Assembly: GCA_016938235.1 (NCBI GenBank) | Contig: JAFGVA010000058.1 | Span: 62,001 to 126,000, forward strand | Length of the DNA stretch: 64,000 bases | DNA from: Bacteroidales bacterium | GTDB lineage: Bacteria; Bacteroidota; Bacteroidia; Bacteroidales; UBA10428 | Direction: 5' to 3' | The notes under the pieces: generated by a model | Seen by the model: the letters and a program-made list of their open reading frames with translations, nothing else | Told to the model about the DNA's origin: nothing | Databases searched by the model: none | Part shown: positions 9,594-18,540 of the stretch, in pieces | Layout of the letters: each line of letters begins with the position of its first letter | How positions within the stretch are numbered: position 1 is the first letter of the stretch | Position numbers and translations under genes: made by a program

Positions 9594-10511
9594 TTACCTG
9601 TACAGGTGAATGAAGCTACATTGATTATACCTGTCATCGGCAGCACCTGATACAGCTTCAAGAACATAATAATAAACGCCGGTTTCCATATTCTGGCCGT
9701 TGAAATTCCTTCCGTCCCAATAAATCTCAGGCGATTCCATGGCAAAAACTAAAACTCCTGTTCGGGTAAAAAGTTTAAATGACAGAATTACACCCGGATC
9801 ATCGGGAGTGATAGTGTAGTAAGTCTCTTCCTCAGGGATGAAAAAATTCTGAACAGGAAAGGCTGTTGTATCTCCAACAGTGTCGATTACCGGCAAATTG
9901 GTAACCTCTACCTCAACTGCTGTAGAGTCATAACAGTTTTCAGGGCTGTTTCTTAAATTGAGAGTGACCAGGTAATTTCCATAATCAGGGAATTCGAATG
10001 TGTCCGTTGCATTGTCCTGGTTTGCGGTGGTAGCTATTTTCGTAATAGTTCGTAAAGAGGTATTAGCCTCATCATAGTATGCCCACCTGAAAAAATAGCT
10101 TGATGCATCATCAGCAAGGGCATCTGAAGGCACCATGGCATAAATGTACGGAGCCTCAACCAGAACAGCCTCGAAGTCAGCAGAAATGCTTCCTCGATCA
10201 AATGATACTGTTCTTTGTGTTATAACATCGTTGGTGTTTAATCCCGAAACCAGCCTTACATCATAATCACCGGCCTTTTTAATAATATAATTAATGGGGC
10301 TGTTGTTGGTAATCGGAAAATTATCGGTACCAATCATATAAATCAGGCCAATATTTAAAGTGTCAAAATCAATGCTATCAGAATTTAGTGTAAAACTCAC
10401 AGTATCAGGCACACAGCCTCTTATTCCGGAAACCTGAATAAAATCCTGGGTATAAACCGAATATGAGAACAACAGACTTACTGTTAAAAAAAATATCGTT
10501 CTAAACTTCAT
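9594..10511 (-). CDS. Secreted PKD-like protein with T9SS type B (CHU_C-like) C-terminal domain
   Basis: Exported protein of 305 residues. A Sec signal peptide (about 1-21, ending SVYTQ) is followed by one or two Ig/PKD-like beta-sandwich domains (about 25-200) and a C-terminal domain of the gliding-motility-associated type. The C-terminal motif pattern is FKLFTRTGVLVFAMES, then YWDGRNFNGQNMETGVYYYVLEA. Such domains direct proteins through the type IX secretion system. The segment where many homologues have the PNGDGxND motif reads TITPDDPGVILSF here, so this copy is somewhat degenerate. The substrate or adhesive role is unknown. It is separated from the AI-2E permease gene upstream by 45 bp and may be co-transcribed with it. 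Confidence 0.8.
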   Translation of the reverse strand: MKFRTIFFLTVSLLFSYSVYTQDFIQVSGIRGCVPDTVSFTLNSDSIDFDTLNIGLIYMIGTDNFPITNNSPINYIIKKAGDYDVRLVSGLNTNDVITQRTVSFDRGSISADFEAVLVEAPYIYAMVPSDALADDASSYFFRWAYYDEANTSLRTITKIATTANQDNATDTFEFPDYGNYLVTLNLRNSPENCYDSTAVEVEVTNLPVIDTVGDTTAFPVQNFFIPEEETYYTITPDDPGVILSFKLFTRTGVLVFAMESPEIYWDGRNFNGQNMETGVYYYVLEAVSGAADDRYNQCSFIHLYR

Positions 10512-10556
10512 CCCTGATAGTTCTGTCCATGTAAATATAAGAACATGTACAGCTTT

Positions 10557-11663
10557 CTATTCAATTTTACGGGTCAACTTTTTAACAACTTTGAATTTAT
10601 TAAAGAATTCTTTCGCAAATACCCTTAGGATAGTATAAATAGGGACAGCCAGTATCATACCGGGAATACCGGCAGTGCTGCCAGCTATCATAATAACCAG
10701 AAATATTTCCAAAGGGTGTGCATTCACGCTATTTGAAAAAATAAAGGGTTGAAAAACAAAATTGTCGGTTAGCTGAGCTGCAACAAAAACAATGCTCATT
10801 TTACCAATAAGGGGTAGCAGTTGAGAATAAAAATCGAGGTCGAGGTGTGTTGCAATTCCAAGAATTATACCTATTACCCCACCCAAAACGGGACCAAGAT
10901 ATGGTATAATATTCAGTGTAGCAGCAATTAACCCGATGAGGATGCTGTGGCTAAAACCAACACCAAATATTGTTAATCCGCAGGTTACAATGGTAAAGAT
11001 TCCTGTAACCTGAATCAGGATACCAATAAAATAGCGGACAAGTAACCGACGGGTAGAAGACAAGGCATGGCTAAAAGCTTCTACGTGTTTATCCGGAACA
11101 AGGGTCAGCAGAGATTCTGCAAACAGATTTTCATCGCGCAGGAAGAAAAAAGTAATAAAAGTTATAGAAAACAGCGCAAGAAATATATTTCCCAGGGTTC
11201 CTGCAATATTCGTAAAGAAATTAGTAAGAAATGAAACATTGAAAACAGAAAGAAGTTTATCATTTACAAACTGAACCACAGTAGATTCTATATTGCCGTC
11301 AACCTTATATTTAGCTATAACCGATTCTATATAGACAATAGGCTCATTTAAAGATGTAACAATACTTTCTGTATCGATTTGTGAAAGGTTACCAAGTTCA
11401 TGGGCTACCAGTGGTATTATAAAGCGGAAGAAGGCTATAAAACCCATCCAAATTAGTAATAGAGTCACTAAGGCCCGAATAGATATAGGGATCTTACGTT
11501 TTCTGATTTTTATGCTGCCCAGAATTTCCACAATTGGTCTGCCAATAAACGATAAAACGGCCGAAATAAGAATATAGGCAACCAGATTCGAAAAGTACCA
11601 GACAATAAAGCCTCCCAGGAGTACTCCAAGCGCAATTAGTATATACCGAAAAGTTTGATTCAT
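10557..11663 (-). CDS. AI-2E transporter family (PF01594) membrane protein
   Basis: Polytopic inner-membrane protein of 368 residues, with paired N-terminal helices, a soluble middle segment (about 70-150), then a cluster of helices. It carries the family-typical C-terminal block GLIAATLNIIPYLGPVLGGV and a late PGMILAVPIYTILRV motif. Members of this family include exporters and Na+/H+ antiporters as well as the TqsA autoinducer-2 exporter, so the AI-2 label should not be taken as function. It is co-directional with the T9SS cargo gene downstream and divergent from thyA. Confidence 0.88.
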   Translation of the reverse strand: MNQTFRYILIALGVLLGGFIVWYFSNLVAYILISAVLSFIGRPIVEILGSIKIRKRKIPISIRALVTLLLIWMGFIAFFRFIIPLVAHELGNLSQIDTESIVTSLNEPIVYIESVIAKYKVDGNIESTVVQFVNDKLLSVFNVSFLTNFFTNIAGTLGNIFLALFSITFITFFFLRDENLFAESLLTLVPDKHVEAFSHALSSTRRLLVRYFIGILIQVTGIFTIVTCGLTIFGVGFSHSILIGLIAATLNIIPYLGPVLGGVIGIILGIATHLDLDFYSQLLPLIGKMSIVFVAAQLTDNFVFQPFIFSNSVNAHPLEIFLVIMIAGSTAGIPGMILAVPIYTILRVFAKEFFNKFKVVKKLTRKIE

Positions 11664-11766
11664 TGAAGCTTTTGTTTTACAGGCACTAAGATATATTATT
11701 CATAAACTGTTAACAAAAATTGGATTATTATTTCGATAAAAAAAGTATTGGTGAAGAATGGAAAAC

Positions 11767-11774
11767 TATTTTTG
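11767..11774 (+). promoter_or_regulatory. Candidate -7 box upstream of thyA
   Basis: TATTTTTG fits the Bacteroidota housekeeping -7 consensus TAnnTTTG. A TTG triplet lies 16 bp upstream, which is not the ideal spacing for a -33 element, and the leader to thyA would be about 110 nt. Weak call. Confidence 0.3.
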
Positions 11775-11892
11775 TGTATTTATAGTTAGTAGCATAGATG
11801 TTACCGAATAGTAAATATTTGGAAGCATGCTTTATGCATTCAAAAGTAGTTGTTATTAGGTTAAAACTAAACGGAAATAAACTGATTAAAGG

Positions 11893-12687
11893 ATGAAACA
11901 ATATCTGGAATTACTGAACCACGTAATTGAAACAGGAGTTGACAGGACAGACAGAACAGGAACGGGTACAAAAAGTGTTTTTGGATACCAGATGCGTTTT
12001 AATCTGAAGGATGGATTTCCGATGATGACAACAAAGAAACTGCATCTTAAATCAATTGTGCATGAACTCTTATGGTTCTTAAAAGGTGACACGAACGTCA
12101 GATATCTGCAGGAAAATGGTGTAAAAATCTGGAATGAGTGGGCCGACGATATGGGTAATCTTGGTCCGATTTATGGATTTCAATGGCGATCCTGGACAGC
12201 AGACGGAAACAGACATATCGATCAGATTAAAAATGTTATTGAATCCATTCAGAAAAATCCCGATTCACGCAGGCATATTGTAAGTGCATGGAATGTAGGC
12301 GATTTGGACAAAATGGCCTTGCCTCCCTGTCATATTTTGTTCCAGTTTTATGTGGCTAACGGGAAACTTTCGCTTCAGCTTTATCAGCGCAGTGCCGATA
12401 TTTTTCTTGGAGTTCCTTTTAATATTGCATCGTACACATTATTATTAATGATGGTGGCTCAGGTTACCGGTCTTGAAGCATATGAATTTGTTCACACACT
12501 TGGCGATGCCCACCTTTACAGCAATCACCTTGAACAAGCCAGGCTGCAGTTGACCAGAGAACCAAAGCTGTTGCCTGCCATGAAAATTAATCCGGCAGTA
12601 AAAGACATTTTCAGCTTTACTTTTAACGACTTTGCATTGGAGAACTACGATGCTCATCCACACATAAAAGGGGCTATTTCTGTTTAG
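11893..12687 (+). CDS. thyA: Thymidylate synthase
   Basis: Folate-dependent thymidylate synthase, 264 residues, converting dUMP and methylene-THF to dTMP and DHF in the cytosol. The catalytic cysteine is C146 in ALPPCH, identical in position to the E. coli enzyme. The phosphate-binding arginines (DRTGTGT near 20-26; RRHIVSAWN at 126-134; [13 protein letters not shown]) and the folate/dUMP-binding C-terminus are present. It is followed by folA 24 bp downstream, the classic pairing in which DHFR regenerates the THF oxidised by ThyA. Confidence 0.98.
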   Translation: MKQYLELLNHVIETGVDRTDRTGTGTKSVFGYQMRFNLKDGFPMMTTKKLHLKSIVHELLWFLKGDTNVRYLQENGVKIWNEWADDMGNLGPIYGFQWRSWTADGNRHIDQIKNVIESIQKNPDSRRHIVSAWNVGDLDKMALPPCHILFQFYVANGKLSLQLYQRSADIFLGVPFNIASYTLLLMMVAQVTGLEAYEFVHTLGDAHLYSNHLEQARLQLTREPKLLPAMKINPAVKDIFSFTFNDFALENYDAHPHIKGAISV

Positions 12688-12711
12688 TAAGTTTTTAAAA
12701 CATTGAATTTG

Positions 12712-13215
12712 ATGGCAAAAACAATTTCAATTATAGTAGCAGTTGCCGAGGACTATGGCATTGGACATAAGAATCAATTACTCACTCATCTGTCGAATGA
12801 TTTAAAACGGTTCAGGGAAATTACAACCGGTCATCCCGTGATTATGGGAAGAAACACCTGGTTTTCTTTGCCTAACAAACCGCTTAAAAACCGCAAGAAT
12901 ATTGTTATTACTAATATTGAGAATGAAAAATTCGAGGGTGCTGAGGCTGTGTTTTCCATAGATGAGGCTATTGCACATTGTCCGGAAAATGAAGAAAGCT
13001 TTATTATTGGAGGGGCAATGATATACAGGCAATTCTTTACTATTGCCAACAAGTTGTATATAACCCGCATGCATAAAAAATTTGAAGCCGACACCTTTTT
13101 TCCGGAAATAGAAGAAGAACACTGGAAAGTTGAAAAAGAAAGTGAATTTTTCTACGATGAAAAAGCAGATTTAAAATATCAATATATTACCTTTAGCAGA
13201 AGGCAAGATGTTTAA
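12712..13215 (+). CDS. folA: Dihydrofolate reductase
   Basis: DHFR, 167 residues from the ATG at 12712; a TTG at 12703 is in frame but would only add three residues ahead of the conserved MAKTISIIVAVA start. Motifs seen: GIGHKNQL with the leading Ala/Val strand, the substrate-site Asp in SNDLKRF, VIMGRNTW, and FIIGGAMIY for NADPH binding. It completes the thyA-folA pair; the small spacing indicates one transcript. A DUF2147 gene follows within 15 bp and is probably on the same mRNA. Confidence 0.97.
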   Translation: MAKTISIIVAVAEDYGIGHKNQLLTHLSNDLKRFREITTGHPVIMGRNTWFSLPNKPLKNRKNIVITNIENEKFEGAEAVFSIDEAIAHCPENEESFIIGGAMIYRQFFTIANKLYITRMHKKFEADTFFPEIEEEHWKVEKESEFFYDEKADLKYQYITFSRRQDV

Positions 13216-13230
13216 CTAAATCTTCGAAAT

Positions 13231-13662
13231 ATGAAAACAAGTTTTATTTTTTTACTCACATTTTTATTTGCATTAAAAATTTCAGCCCAGGAGGAGTCAG
13301 TTCTCGGAGTATATTACAATACCGAAAAAACTTCCAAAATCAGGATTTTCAAAGCTACAAATGGCAAATTTTACGGTAAAATTGAATGGATGCAAAATCC
13401 TGAAAAGAAAGATGTAAATAATCCTGACGATGCTAAAAAGACCGATCCGATTATGGGTATGCTTATTGTTAAAGGTTTTGATTATGATGCAGAAGAAAAA
13501 CAATGGAACAATGGCACTATATATGACCCGGACAATGGCAAAACTTACGATTGTTTCATGTGGTTCGAAGATGGAGACAGCGAGATTCTGCATGTAAAAG
13601 GATATATCATGGGGATGAAGTTTGCCGGCAGAGAAGTGGAATGGACCAGAACAGAACTCTGA
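13231..13662 (+). CDS. DUF2147 family exported protein
   Basis: Small exported protein of 143 residues. The Sec signal peptide (about 1-19, cleaved near ISAQ/E) precedes a DUF2147 domain with the typical features: an initial GVYYNTEKTSKIRIF stretch, KFYGKIEW, a middle DP-rich loop (NPDDAKKTDPIMGM), IYDPDNGKTYDC and a terminal GREVEWTR. The fold is a lipocalin-like beta barrel in the periplasm. Function is not established. It lies 15 bp after folA and is probably transcribed with thyA-folA, although nothing ties its function to folate. Confidence 0.88.
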   Translation: MKTSFIFLLTFLFALKISAQEESVLGVYYNTEKTSKIRIFKATNGKFYGKIEWMQNPEKKDVNNPDDAKKTDPIMGMLIVKGFDYDAEEKQWNNGTIYDPDNGKTYDCFMWFEDGDSEILHVKGYIMGMKFAGREVEWTRTEL

Positions 13663-13725
13663 TCTTTTAAGATTTCGTTAACCTCCCTTAACAGCGCGTT
13701 AACATTCTTTTATTCACAGCTGTAA

Positions 13726-13733
13726 TATATTTG
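13726..13733 (+). promoter_or_regulatory. -7 box (TAnnTTTG) for the small Lys/Glu-rich gene
   Basis: TATATTTG matches the Bacteroidota -7 consensus exactly and lies 24 bp before the ATG at 13758. Upstream are two GTTAAC hexamers (near 13678 and 13698), which may be operator half-sites. Confidence 0.5.
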
Positions 13734-13757
13734 TTGTGAACAAAAACTTAAAAGATT

Positions 13758-14024
13758 ATGAAAAAATTAGTAATTGTATTATCAATAGTATTCTTTGCAT
13801 CCTTTGCTTTCATAGCATATGCTTCAGTTAGCAATAACAACTCAGTTGTAGAAAAACTAGACGAAAAACCTAAAAAAGAAGTTAAAAAAGGAGAGCAGAA
13901 AGAAGAAAAGGCAGAGGCTAAAACAGAAGAGAAGAAAGATTGCACTGCCGAAAAGAAAGAGTGCACTAAGACTGAAAAGAAAAGTTGCGGTGAAAAGGCT
14001 GAAAGCTCTTGCAGTAAAAAATAA
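13758..14024 (+). CDS. Small exported Lys/Glu-rich, Cys-containing protein
   Basis: An 88-residue protein with its own promoter and strong terminator, so it is a real monocistronic gene. A signal peptide or membrane anchor (about 1-23, ending IAYAS) precedes a very charged, low-complexity tail rich in Lys and Glu. The tail carries four cysteines spaced in KKDC, KKEC, KKSC and SSC contexts near the C-terminus. I do not recognise a family. The lengths and Cys spacing suggest a metal-binding or thiol-buffering periplasmic peptide, but this is inference. Overlapping minus-strand ORFs here are composition artefacts of the repetitive codons. Confidence 0.65.
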   Translation: MKKLVIVLSIVFFASFAFIAYASVSNNNSVVEKLDEKPKKEVKKGEQKEEKAEAKTEEKKDCTAEKKECTKTEKKSCGEKAESSCSKK

Positions 14025-14042
14025 ATCAAACAAAATTTCAGG

Positions 14043-14070
14043 AAGCTGTCCCAAAAGGGCAGCTTTTTTT
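14043..14070 (+). terminator. Intrinsic terminator
   Basis: The stem AAGCTGTCCC / GGGCAGCTT (one bulged T), loop AAAA, is followed by seven T residues, 18 bp after the stop of the small Lys/Glu-rich gene. It has the features of a textbook rho-independent terminator. Confidence 0.85.
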
Positions 14071-14095
14071 ATGAATTTTAAAAAGAAAGAAATTA

Positions 14096-14103
14096 TACAT
14101 TTG
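14096..14103 (+). promoter_or_regulatory. -7 box (TAnnTTTG) for the flavodiiron gene
   Basis: TACATTTG matches the Bacteroidota -7 consensus, 36 bp before the ATG at 14140 and just after the preceding terminator. This placement fits an independent promoter. Confidence 0.5.
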
Positions 14104-14139
14104 CATAAAACTTATTAATAAACGGTAATCAATAGAGCA

Positions 14140-15342
14140 ATGAGCAAAGGCATTTTAGAAATCAATAAAGATATTTTCTGGTTAGGCGCACTTGATAAAG
14201 AATTAGAGACTTTCGATATTGTTATGGAAACGCAATATGGAACAACATATAACAGTTACCTTGTTAATGCAGAGAAAAAAGCTGTAATCGACACGGTAAA
14301 AGAGAACTACAAGGAAGAATACCTTGAAAAGATAAAATCGCTTATAGATCCATCTGAAATTGAAATTATTGTTGTAAACCATACTGAGCCTGATCATTCA
14401 GGTAGTGTAGCCTTTTTACTGGAATATGCTCCCAATGCTACCGTATATGGAAGCAAAATTGCTATAAGTTACCTGGCAGAAATTGTGAATAAGCCTTTTA
14501 ATTCGGTTGCAGTAAAGGATGGAGATTCTGTTTCTTTAGGAAACAAAACCCTGGAGTTTATTTCAGCTCCGAACTTACACTGGCCCGATACAATATATAC
14601 CTATTTAAAGGAAGATAAATTATTGTTTACCTGCGATTCATTTGGCGCCCATTATTGTGATGAAGCCATGTTTGATGATCTGGTTGATGAAACGAATTAT
14701 GCCAAAGCCTTTGACTATTATTTCGATGTTATTCTAAAGCCTTTTAGTAGCTTCATGATGAAAGCTATTGACAAAGTTAAGGCTCTTGAAATAGCAGCTA
14801 TTTGTCCAGGTCACGGACCAATTCTGAGAAAGAATTGGACACGCGCTCTTGCACGTTCAGAAGAACTGGCCAATGAGTATATTGACTGTTCGGGATGTGA
14901 AGGCAATAATATTCTGGTCACTTATGTTTCGGCCTATGGTTATACAAAACAAATGGCCGAGGATATTGTAAAAGGAATAAAATCGGTAACCGACAGTCCG
15001 GTTGAACTTGTTGATATTGAAAATATATTGCTTGGCGAGTTGGAATCTAAAATCGTAAGAAGCAACGCGATTCTGGTTGGTTCTCCAACTATTAATAAGA
15101 ATACTGTGTTACCTGTTTACCGTTTGTTTTCGGTATTGACACCTTTGCGCGACAGGAATAAAAAAGCAGCAGCTTTTGGTTCTTATGGGTGGAGCGGGGA
15201 GGCTGTCGGACATATAGAAACCATGCTAAAATCGCTGGGATTAAATGTAGTTATAGATGGTGTTCGAGCTAAGTTTGCCCCGGCCAATGAGAAAGAAACC
15301 AGTTTAATAGAATTCGGAAAAGAATTTGCTGAAGCACTTTAA
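14140..15342 (+). CDS. Flavodiiron protein (FprA family)
   Basis: A-type flavoprotein of 400 residues: an N-terminal metallo-beta-lactamase-fold diiron domain plus a C-terminal flavodoxin domain binding FMN. It reduces O2 to water and/or NO to N2O in anaerobes and microaerophiles. Visible diiron ligands are H81, E83, D85 and H86 (HTEPDHSG), H147, D166 and H225 (CPGHGP). The flavodoxin domain begins near residue 257 (ILVTYVSAYGYTKQMAE), with later loops VGSPTINKNT and FGSYGWSGEA. No rubredoxin domain is attached, so the electron donor must be separate. It has its own promoter and a hairpin after the stop. Confidence 0.95.
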   Translation: MSKGILEINKDIFWLGALDKELETFDIVMETQYGTTYNSYLVNAEKKAVIDTVKENYKEEYLEKIKSLIDPSEIEIIVVNHTEPDHSGSVAFLLEYAPNATVYGSKIAISYLAEIVNKPFNSVAVKDGDSVSLGNKTLEFISAPNLHWPDTIYTYLKEDKLLFTCDSFGAHYCDEAMFDDLVDETNYAKAFDYYFDVILKPFSSFMMKAIDKVKALEIAAICPGHGPILRKNWTRALARSEELANEYIDCSGCEGNNILVTYVSAYGYTKQMAEDIVKGIKSVTDSPVELVDIENILLGELESKIVRSNAILVGSPTINKNTVLPVYRLFSVLTPLRDRNKKAAAFGSYGWSGEAVGHIETMLKSLGLNVVIDGVRAKFAPANEKETSLIEFGKEFAEAL

Positions 15343-15364
15343 CTGTTAAGAAATAAAATAGTAT

Positions 15365-15400
15365 ATATGAGTTCTCTGGTTTAAACTTAAGAGCTCATAT
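15365..15400. terminator. Bidirectional terminator hairpin
   Basis: Arms ATATGAGTTCTCT / AGAGCTCATAT with a 12-base loop sit between the converging flavodiiron and nSTAND genes. A short T-rich stretch follows on the plus strand. Confidence 0.55.
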
Positions 15401-15463
15401 TATTTTAGTGCAATTTTAATTCTTTAATAGTTGCCGGTATTCAATTGAAATTAGCAACGGGGT

Positions 15464-18400
15464 TTAATTACATACAGTACGGTATTCAATATCGTTGCCA
15501 ATATAGGTATTCCACTCTTGTTGCGATAGCTGACGTACAATGAAATTACACATCTCATCGGCCATATTTTCAGCCTTAACAGGCCATCTGTAGATTAAAT
15601 TCTCATTATTACTCGATGTAATAAGCATATTTCCATCGGGACTAAAACTGAGTGAATTAACCCACGACTCCTGTTCTCTGATTTCAATTGGCAGATCATT
15701 CCAATCAGTTGCATTCCAGATTCGAACGACTCCATCCATACCCGAAGAAGCTATAAGCCTGTTATCTGGGCTGAAAGAGACAGCAAGTATTCTTGAAGAA
15801 TGAGCATTTATTGATTTTTGCAGATTTCCGCCAGCACTCAGAATCATTAAATTTCCATATTGGTCCGAGACTGCAATTTTCTCACTTTCAAAATCATAAG
15901 TAACAGCGGTTAATGGGCTTTTGTGGGTAAATATTATTTTACTTTGTTTGGTTCTAACATTCCATTCAATTAGCTGGCCATTATTAGTAGCGATTAATAC
16001 AGTTTTGCCATTTAGCGAAGTGCAGATATCATTTACGCCTGCTTGTTCCTGCAGAATTACAGTGCTTTCATCAACCAACAGATCCCAGTACTTTACTTTA
16101 TTATCGGTTCCTCTGGAAACCATAGCATTTCTTCCGGGGATAAAACAAATATCCAATACACTACCATCGTGTGCATCAAAAATTCTCGGGCGTTGTTCAG
16201 GCTGTAATGCATTTATCAGTTGTATTGTTCTTACCTCCAAACCTACAGCAATCCACCTGCCATCAATGGTCAGGGCAATGCAGGTATTTGCATCTTCGTT
16301 TGCAACAATTGAGACTGGAGTTGGTGTATTGTTTCTAAAACTCCATCTTTCCACATATCCTTCGTTATCGGAACTGTATAACAGATTTCTTGCCGGGTCG
16401 AAAAGCAAACAGGTAACAGAACCTTTCTGTCCTTTTAGCGTGTTATACTCCATCCCTTTAAGCTCGCGCAGGGCATAATAGAGGCCTCTGTATATTTCCG
16501 GATGGTTAATTTGTCCTCCATTTTCACGATTAATTAAATAGGCCTGGTAGGCTAATAAACCTGAAAGTTGTTTATCCGGAACCTGCAATGCTTTTAGGGC
16601 AACAGATTGAGAAAGCGTTATCATTCTTTTTTTCTTTTCCATCATTTTCTCAACTTCAAGCTTAGATAAGCCTTGTTGAGCTCTGATTGCCAGTTCCTCG
16701 GCCTGTTGTTTTTCCTGTTCAAACTGTTCGGCGTTTTTTTCTAATTCTGCTGTTCGCTGAGTAACCTCATCAATTAGCAGGTATGCCTGCTCAGTTTCTT
16801 CTTCCTGCTGCAGTATTTTCATTGTGCTGGCTTTCTCTAGAGAGTCTCTCTGGTGAAGTGCCAGTAACCTTTCATATTCCTTGACATGATATCCTCTTAC
16901 AGCAGTATCCTTCTCTGATTCAAGTATTTTTGCGTAGCCTTCGGCAAGTTCTTTTTGTTCGGTAGCTTCCAGGCTTAAATTATAGGTCCAAAACATGAGG
17001 GCAAAAAAGGCAATGGCAAAAAATCCCATAATTACAGCAAGCCTTCTTGTTCTGCGAAGTTCTCGTTTTTGAATCCTGACTTTAATTTCCTCCTCCTGCT
17101 GGAAGCGCTTTTCGCTGGTATTAAGATATACCATGGCTTTGTCAAACGCAATATTATAGCGTTTCGCCCAGGCACGGTTCGGGCTTTGATTTTTTTTCCA
17201 TGTACTTGCCAGGTGTAAATCAGGTGGGCGCATTAATCCTGTTCTGCCAATCTGGTATAATCCCGACAAATGCACTAAGCGTAAATACATTTCGGACGAT
17301 GCAGCCTCCTCATCAACCCAGTCTTTAAGTTTGTCCCAAACACGCATCAAACTTTCATGAGAAATATCTATTACAGAATCTTCGTTTAGCTCTATGCCAG
17401 CCGATGGGGTTAAGAATGATCTTCCAGGCTTTCGGAATACATTAATTACCTTAATTATTTCTGTTGGTTGTTTGAGAGAAAGCTCCGATATTTCTTTTAT
17501 AGTAATTGGTCTGCGTATGCCTTTCCCCTCTTTACCCTTGTCGGTGATTGACTTAAAAAAAACTTTGCATAATTGCCGTTCTTCATCATCCAGTTCATTA
17601 TAGGCTTCATTGGCGTGCAGCGAAAGGGCGTTCTCCAGTTTACCAGCCGACATATAATCGCGCATACTCAGCGGATTGTCGGGGGTATTGTTTTTAAGCC
17701 AGAATTTCCATGTACGCATTAGGGTATGCTGCAATACCGGCAACTGATCATTGTCTTTATCAAGATTATTAAGCAGGGTTTGCAATAAATTTGGCTCAAT
17801 TTCAACATTTGCTATCCTTAATGGGCCGGTTATAACATGCTCATAGTCTGTTCTTGTCATCAATGGAACCAGGTAGCTGCTTTTATTTATCAGTTGGGTA
17901 AGTCCATGAAAAACAGAACATTCTCCAATAAAATCGGAGCGCATGGTTATCACGATGTAAACTCTGGAATTGAGTTTTTTTGTGGTTTCCACCAGCAGGT
18001 TAACAAACTTTTCGGGATCATCGCCATGAGATTTAAGGGTTTTACGGCTTTCTTTATACCGGAATAATTCTTCAAACTGGTCAACAACAATAAGAAGGTT
18101 TTCATCGTTGGTGTGTAGAATTTGGTCGACAGCTTCACTTAACCCGAGCGAATGCCTCTTCAGTACTGCATAAAAGTAATTTATTACAGAGTCATCGGAA
18201 TCATCCTTCTGTTTTTCAGCATTTAGTTTTGCTATTCCTTTAGCAAGATTCCATATGGGAGTATTACCGGGGCGAATGGCTATTGTTTTCCAGTTAGTTC
18301 CTGCTTCGGGCATATACCCGCCGCATAATAACGGAATAACTCCGCAATAAATTAACGATGATTTACCGCTACCCGAGGCTCCGGTTATTACCGAGAATTT

Positions 18401-18535
18401 GTATCGTGATAAATAGTTAACTATTGTCTCGCTTTGACCTTCCCTGCCAAAAAACAAATGGCTCTCTTCCGGGTCGAAAGGTCTTAGACCAGGAAAAGGA
18501 TTTTGTAGATTTTTATGGAGATCAGATTGCTGCAT
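15464..18535 (-). CDS. Membrane-anchored nSTAND NTPase with coiled coil and WD40 repeats
   Basis: Large signalling NTPase of 1023 residues. An N-terminal nSTAND1-type domain starts NPFPGLRPFDPEESHLFFGR, with Walker A GASGSGKSS (52-60), Walker B LLIVVDQFEELF (147-158), an arginine-sensor-like TMRSDF (198-202), and the winged-helix closing motif ISHESLMRVWDKL (about 391-403). One transmembrane helix (about 499-520) and a long charged coiled coil (about 522-640) follow. The C-terminal part (about 700-1000) holds WD40-type blades (for example VSFSPDNRLIASSGMDG, LSFSPDGNMLITSS). STAND proteins with WD40 sensors act as switch proteins in signalling, cell death and phage defence; here the effector is encoded separately. 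The gene is last in a three-gene operon, 5 bp after the TIR-like gene. Trigger unknown. Confidence 0.85.
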   Translation of the reverse strand: MQQSDLHKNLQNPFPGLRPFDPEESHLFFGREGQSETIVNYLSRYKFSVITGASGSGKSSLIYCGVIPLLCGGYMPEAGTNWKTIAIRPGNTPIWNLAKGIAKLNAEKQKDDSDDSVINYFYAVLKRHSLGLSEAVDQILHTNDENLLIVVDQFEELFRYKESRKTLKSHGDDPEKFVNLLVETTKKLNSRVYIVITMRSDFIGECSVFHGLTQLINKSSYLVPLMTRTDYEHVITGPLRIANVEIEPNLLQTLLNNLDKDNDQLPVLQHTLMRTWKFWLKNNTPDNPLSMRDYMSAGKLENALSLHANEAYNELDDEERQLCKVFFKSITDKGKEGKGIRRPITIKEISELSLKQPTEIIKVINVFRKPGRSFLTPSAGIELNEDSVIDISHESLMRVWDKLKDWVDEEAASSEMYLRLVHLSGLYQIGRTGLMRPPDLHLASTWKKNQSPNRAWAKRYNIAFDKAMVYLNTSEKRFQQEEEIKVRIQKRELRRTRRLAVIMGFFAIAFFALMFWTYNLSLEATEQKELAEGYAKILESEKDTAVRGYHVKEYERLLALHQRDSLEKASTMKILQQEEETEQAYLLIDEVTQRTAELEKNAEQFEQEKQQAEELAIRAQQGLSKLEVEKMMEKKKRMITLSQSVALKALQVPDKQLSGLLAYQAYLINRENGGQINHPEIYRGLYYALRELKGMEYNTLKGQKGSVTCLLFDPARNLLYSSDNEGYVERWSFRNNTPTPVSIVANEDANTCIALTIDGRWIAVGLEVRTIQLINALQPEQRPRIFDAHDGSVLDICFIPGRNAMVSRGTDNKVKYWDLLVDESTVILQEQAGVNDICTSLNGKTVLIATNNGQLIEWNVRTKQSKIIFTHKSPLTAVTYDFESEKIAVSDQYGNLMILSAGGNLQKSINAHSSRILAVSFSPDNRLIASSGMDGVVRIWNATDWNDLPIEIREQESWVNSLSFSPDGNMLITSSNNENLIYRWPVKAENMADEMCNFIVRQLSQQEWNTYIGNDIEYRTVCN

Positions 18536-18540
18536 ATTAA

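Noticed and set aside
13748-14054. Minus-strand Phe/Ser-rich ORFs opposite the small Lys/Glu-rich gene
   Set aside because: Lys/Glu codons read as Phe/Leu/Ser on the other strand; the promoter and terminator both belong to the plus strand.
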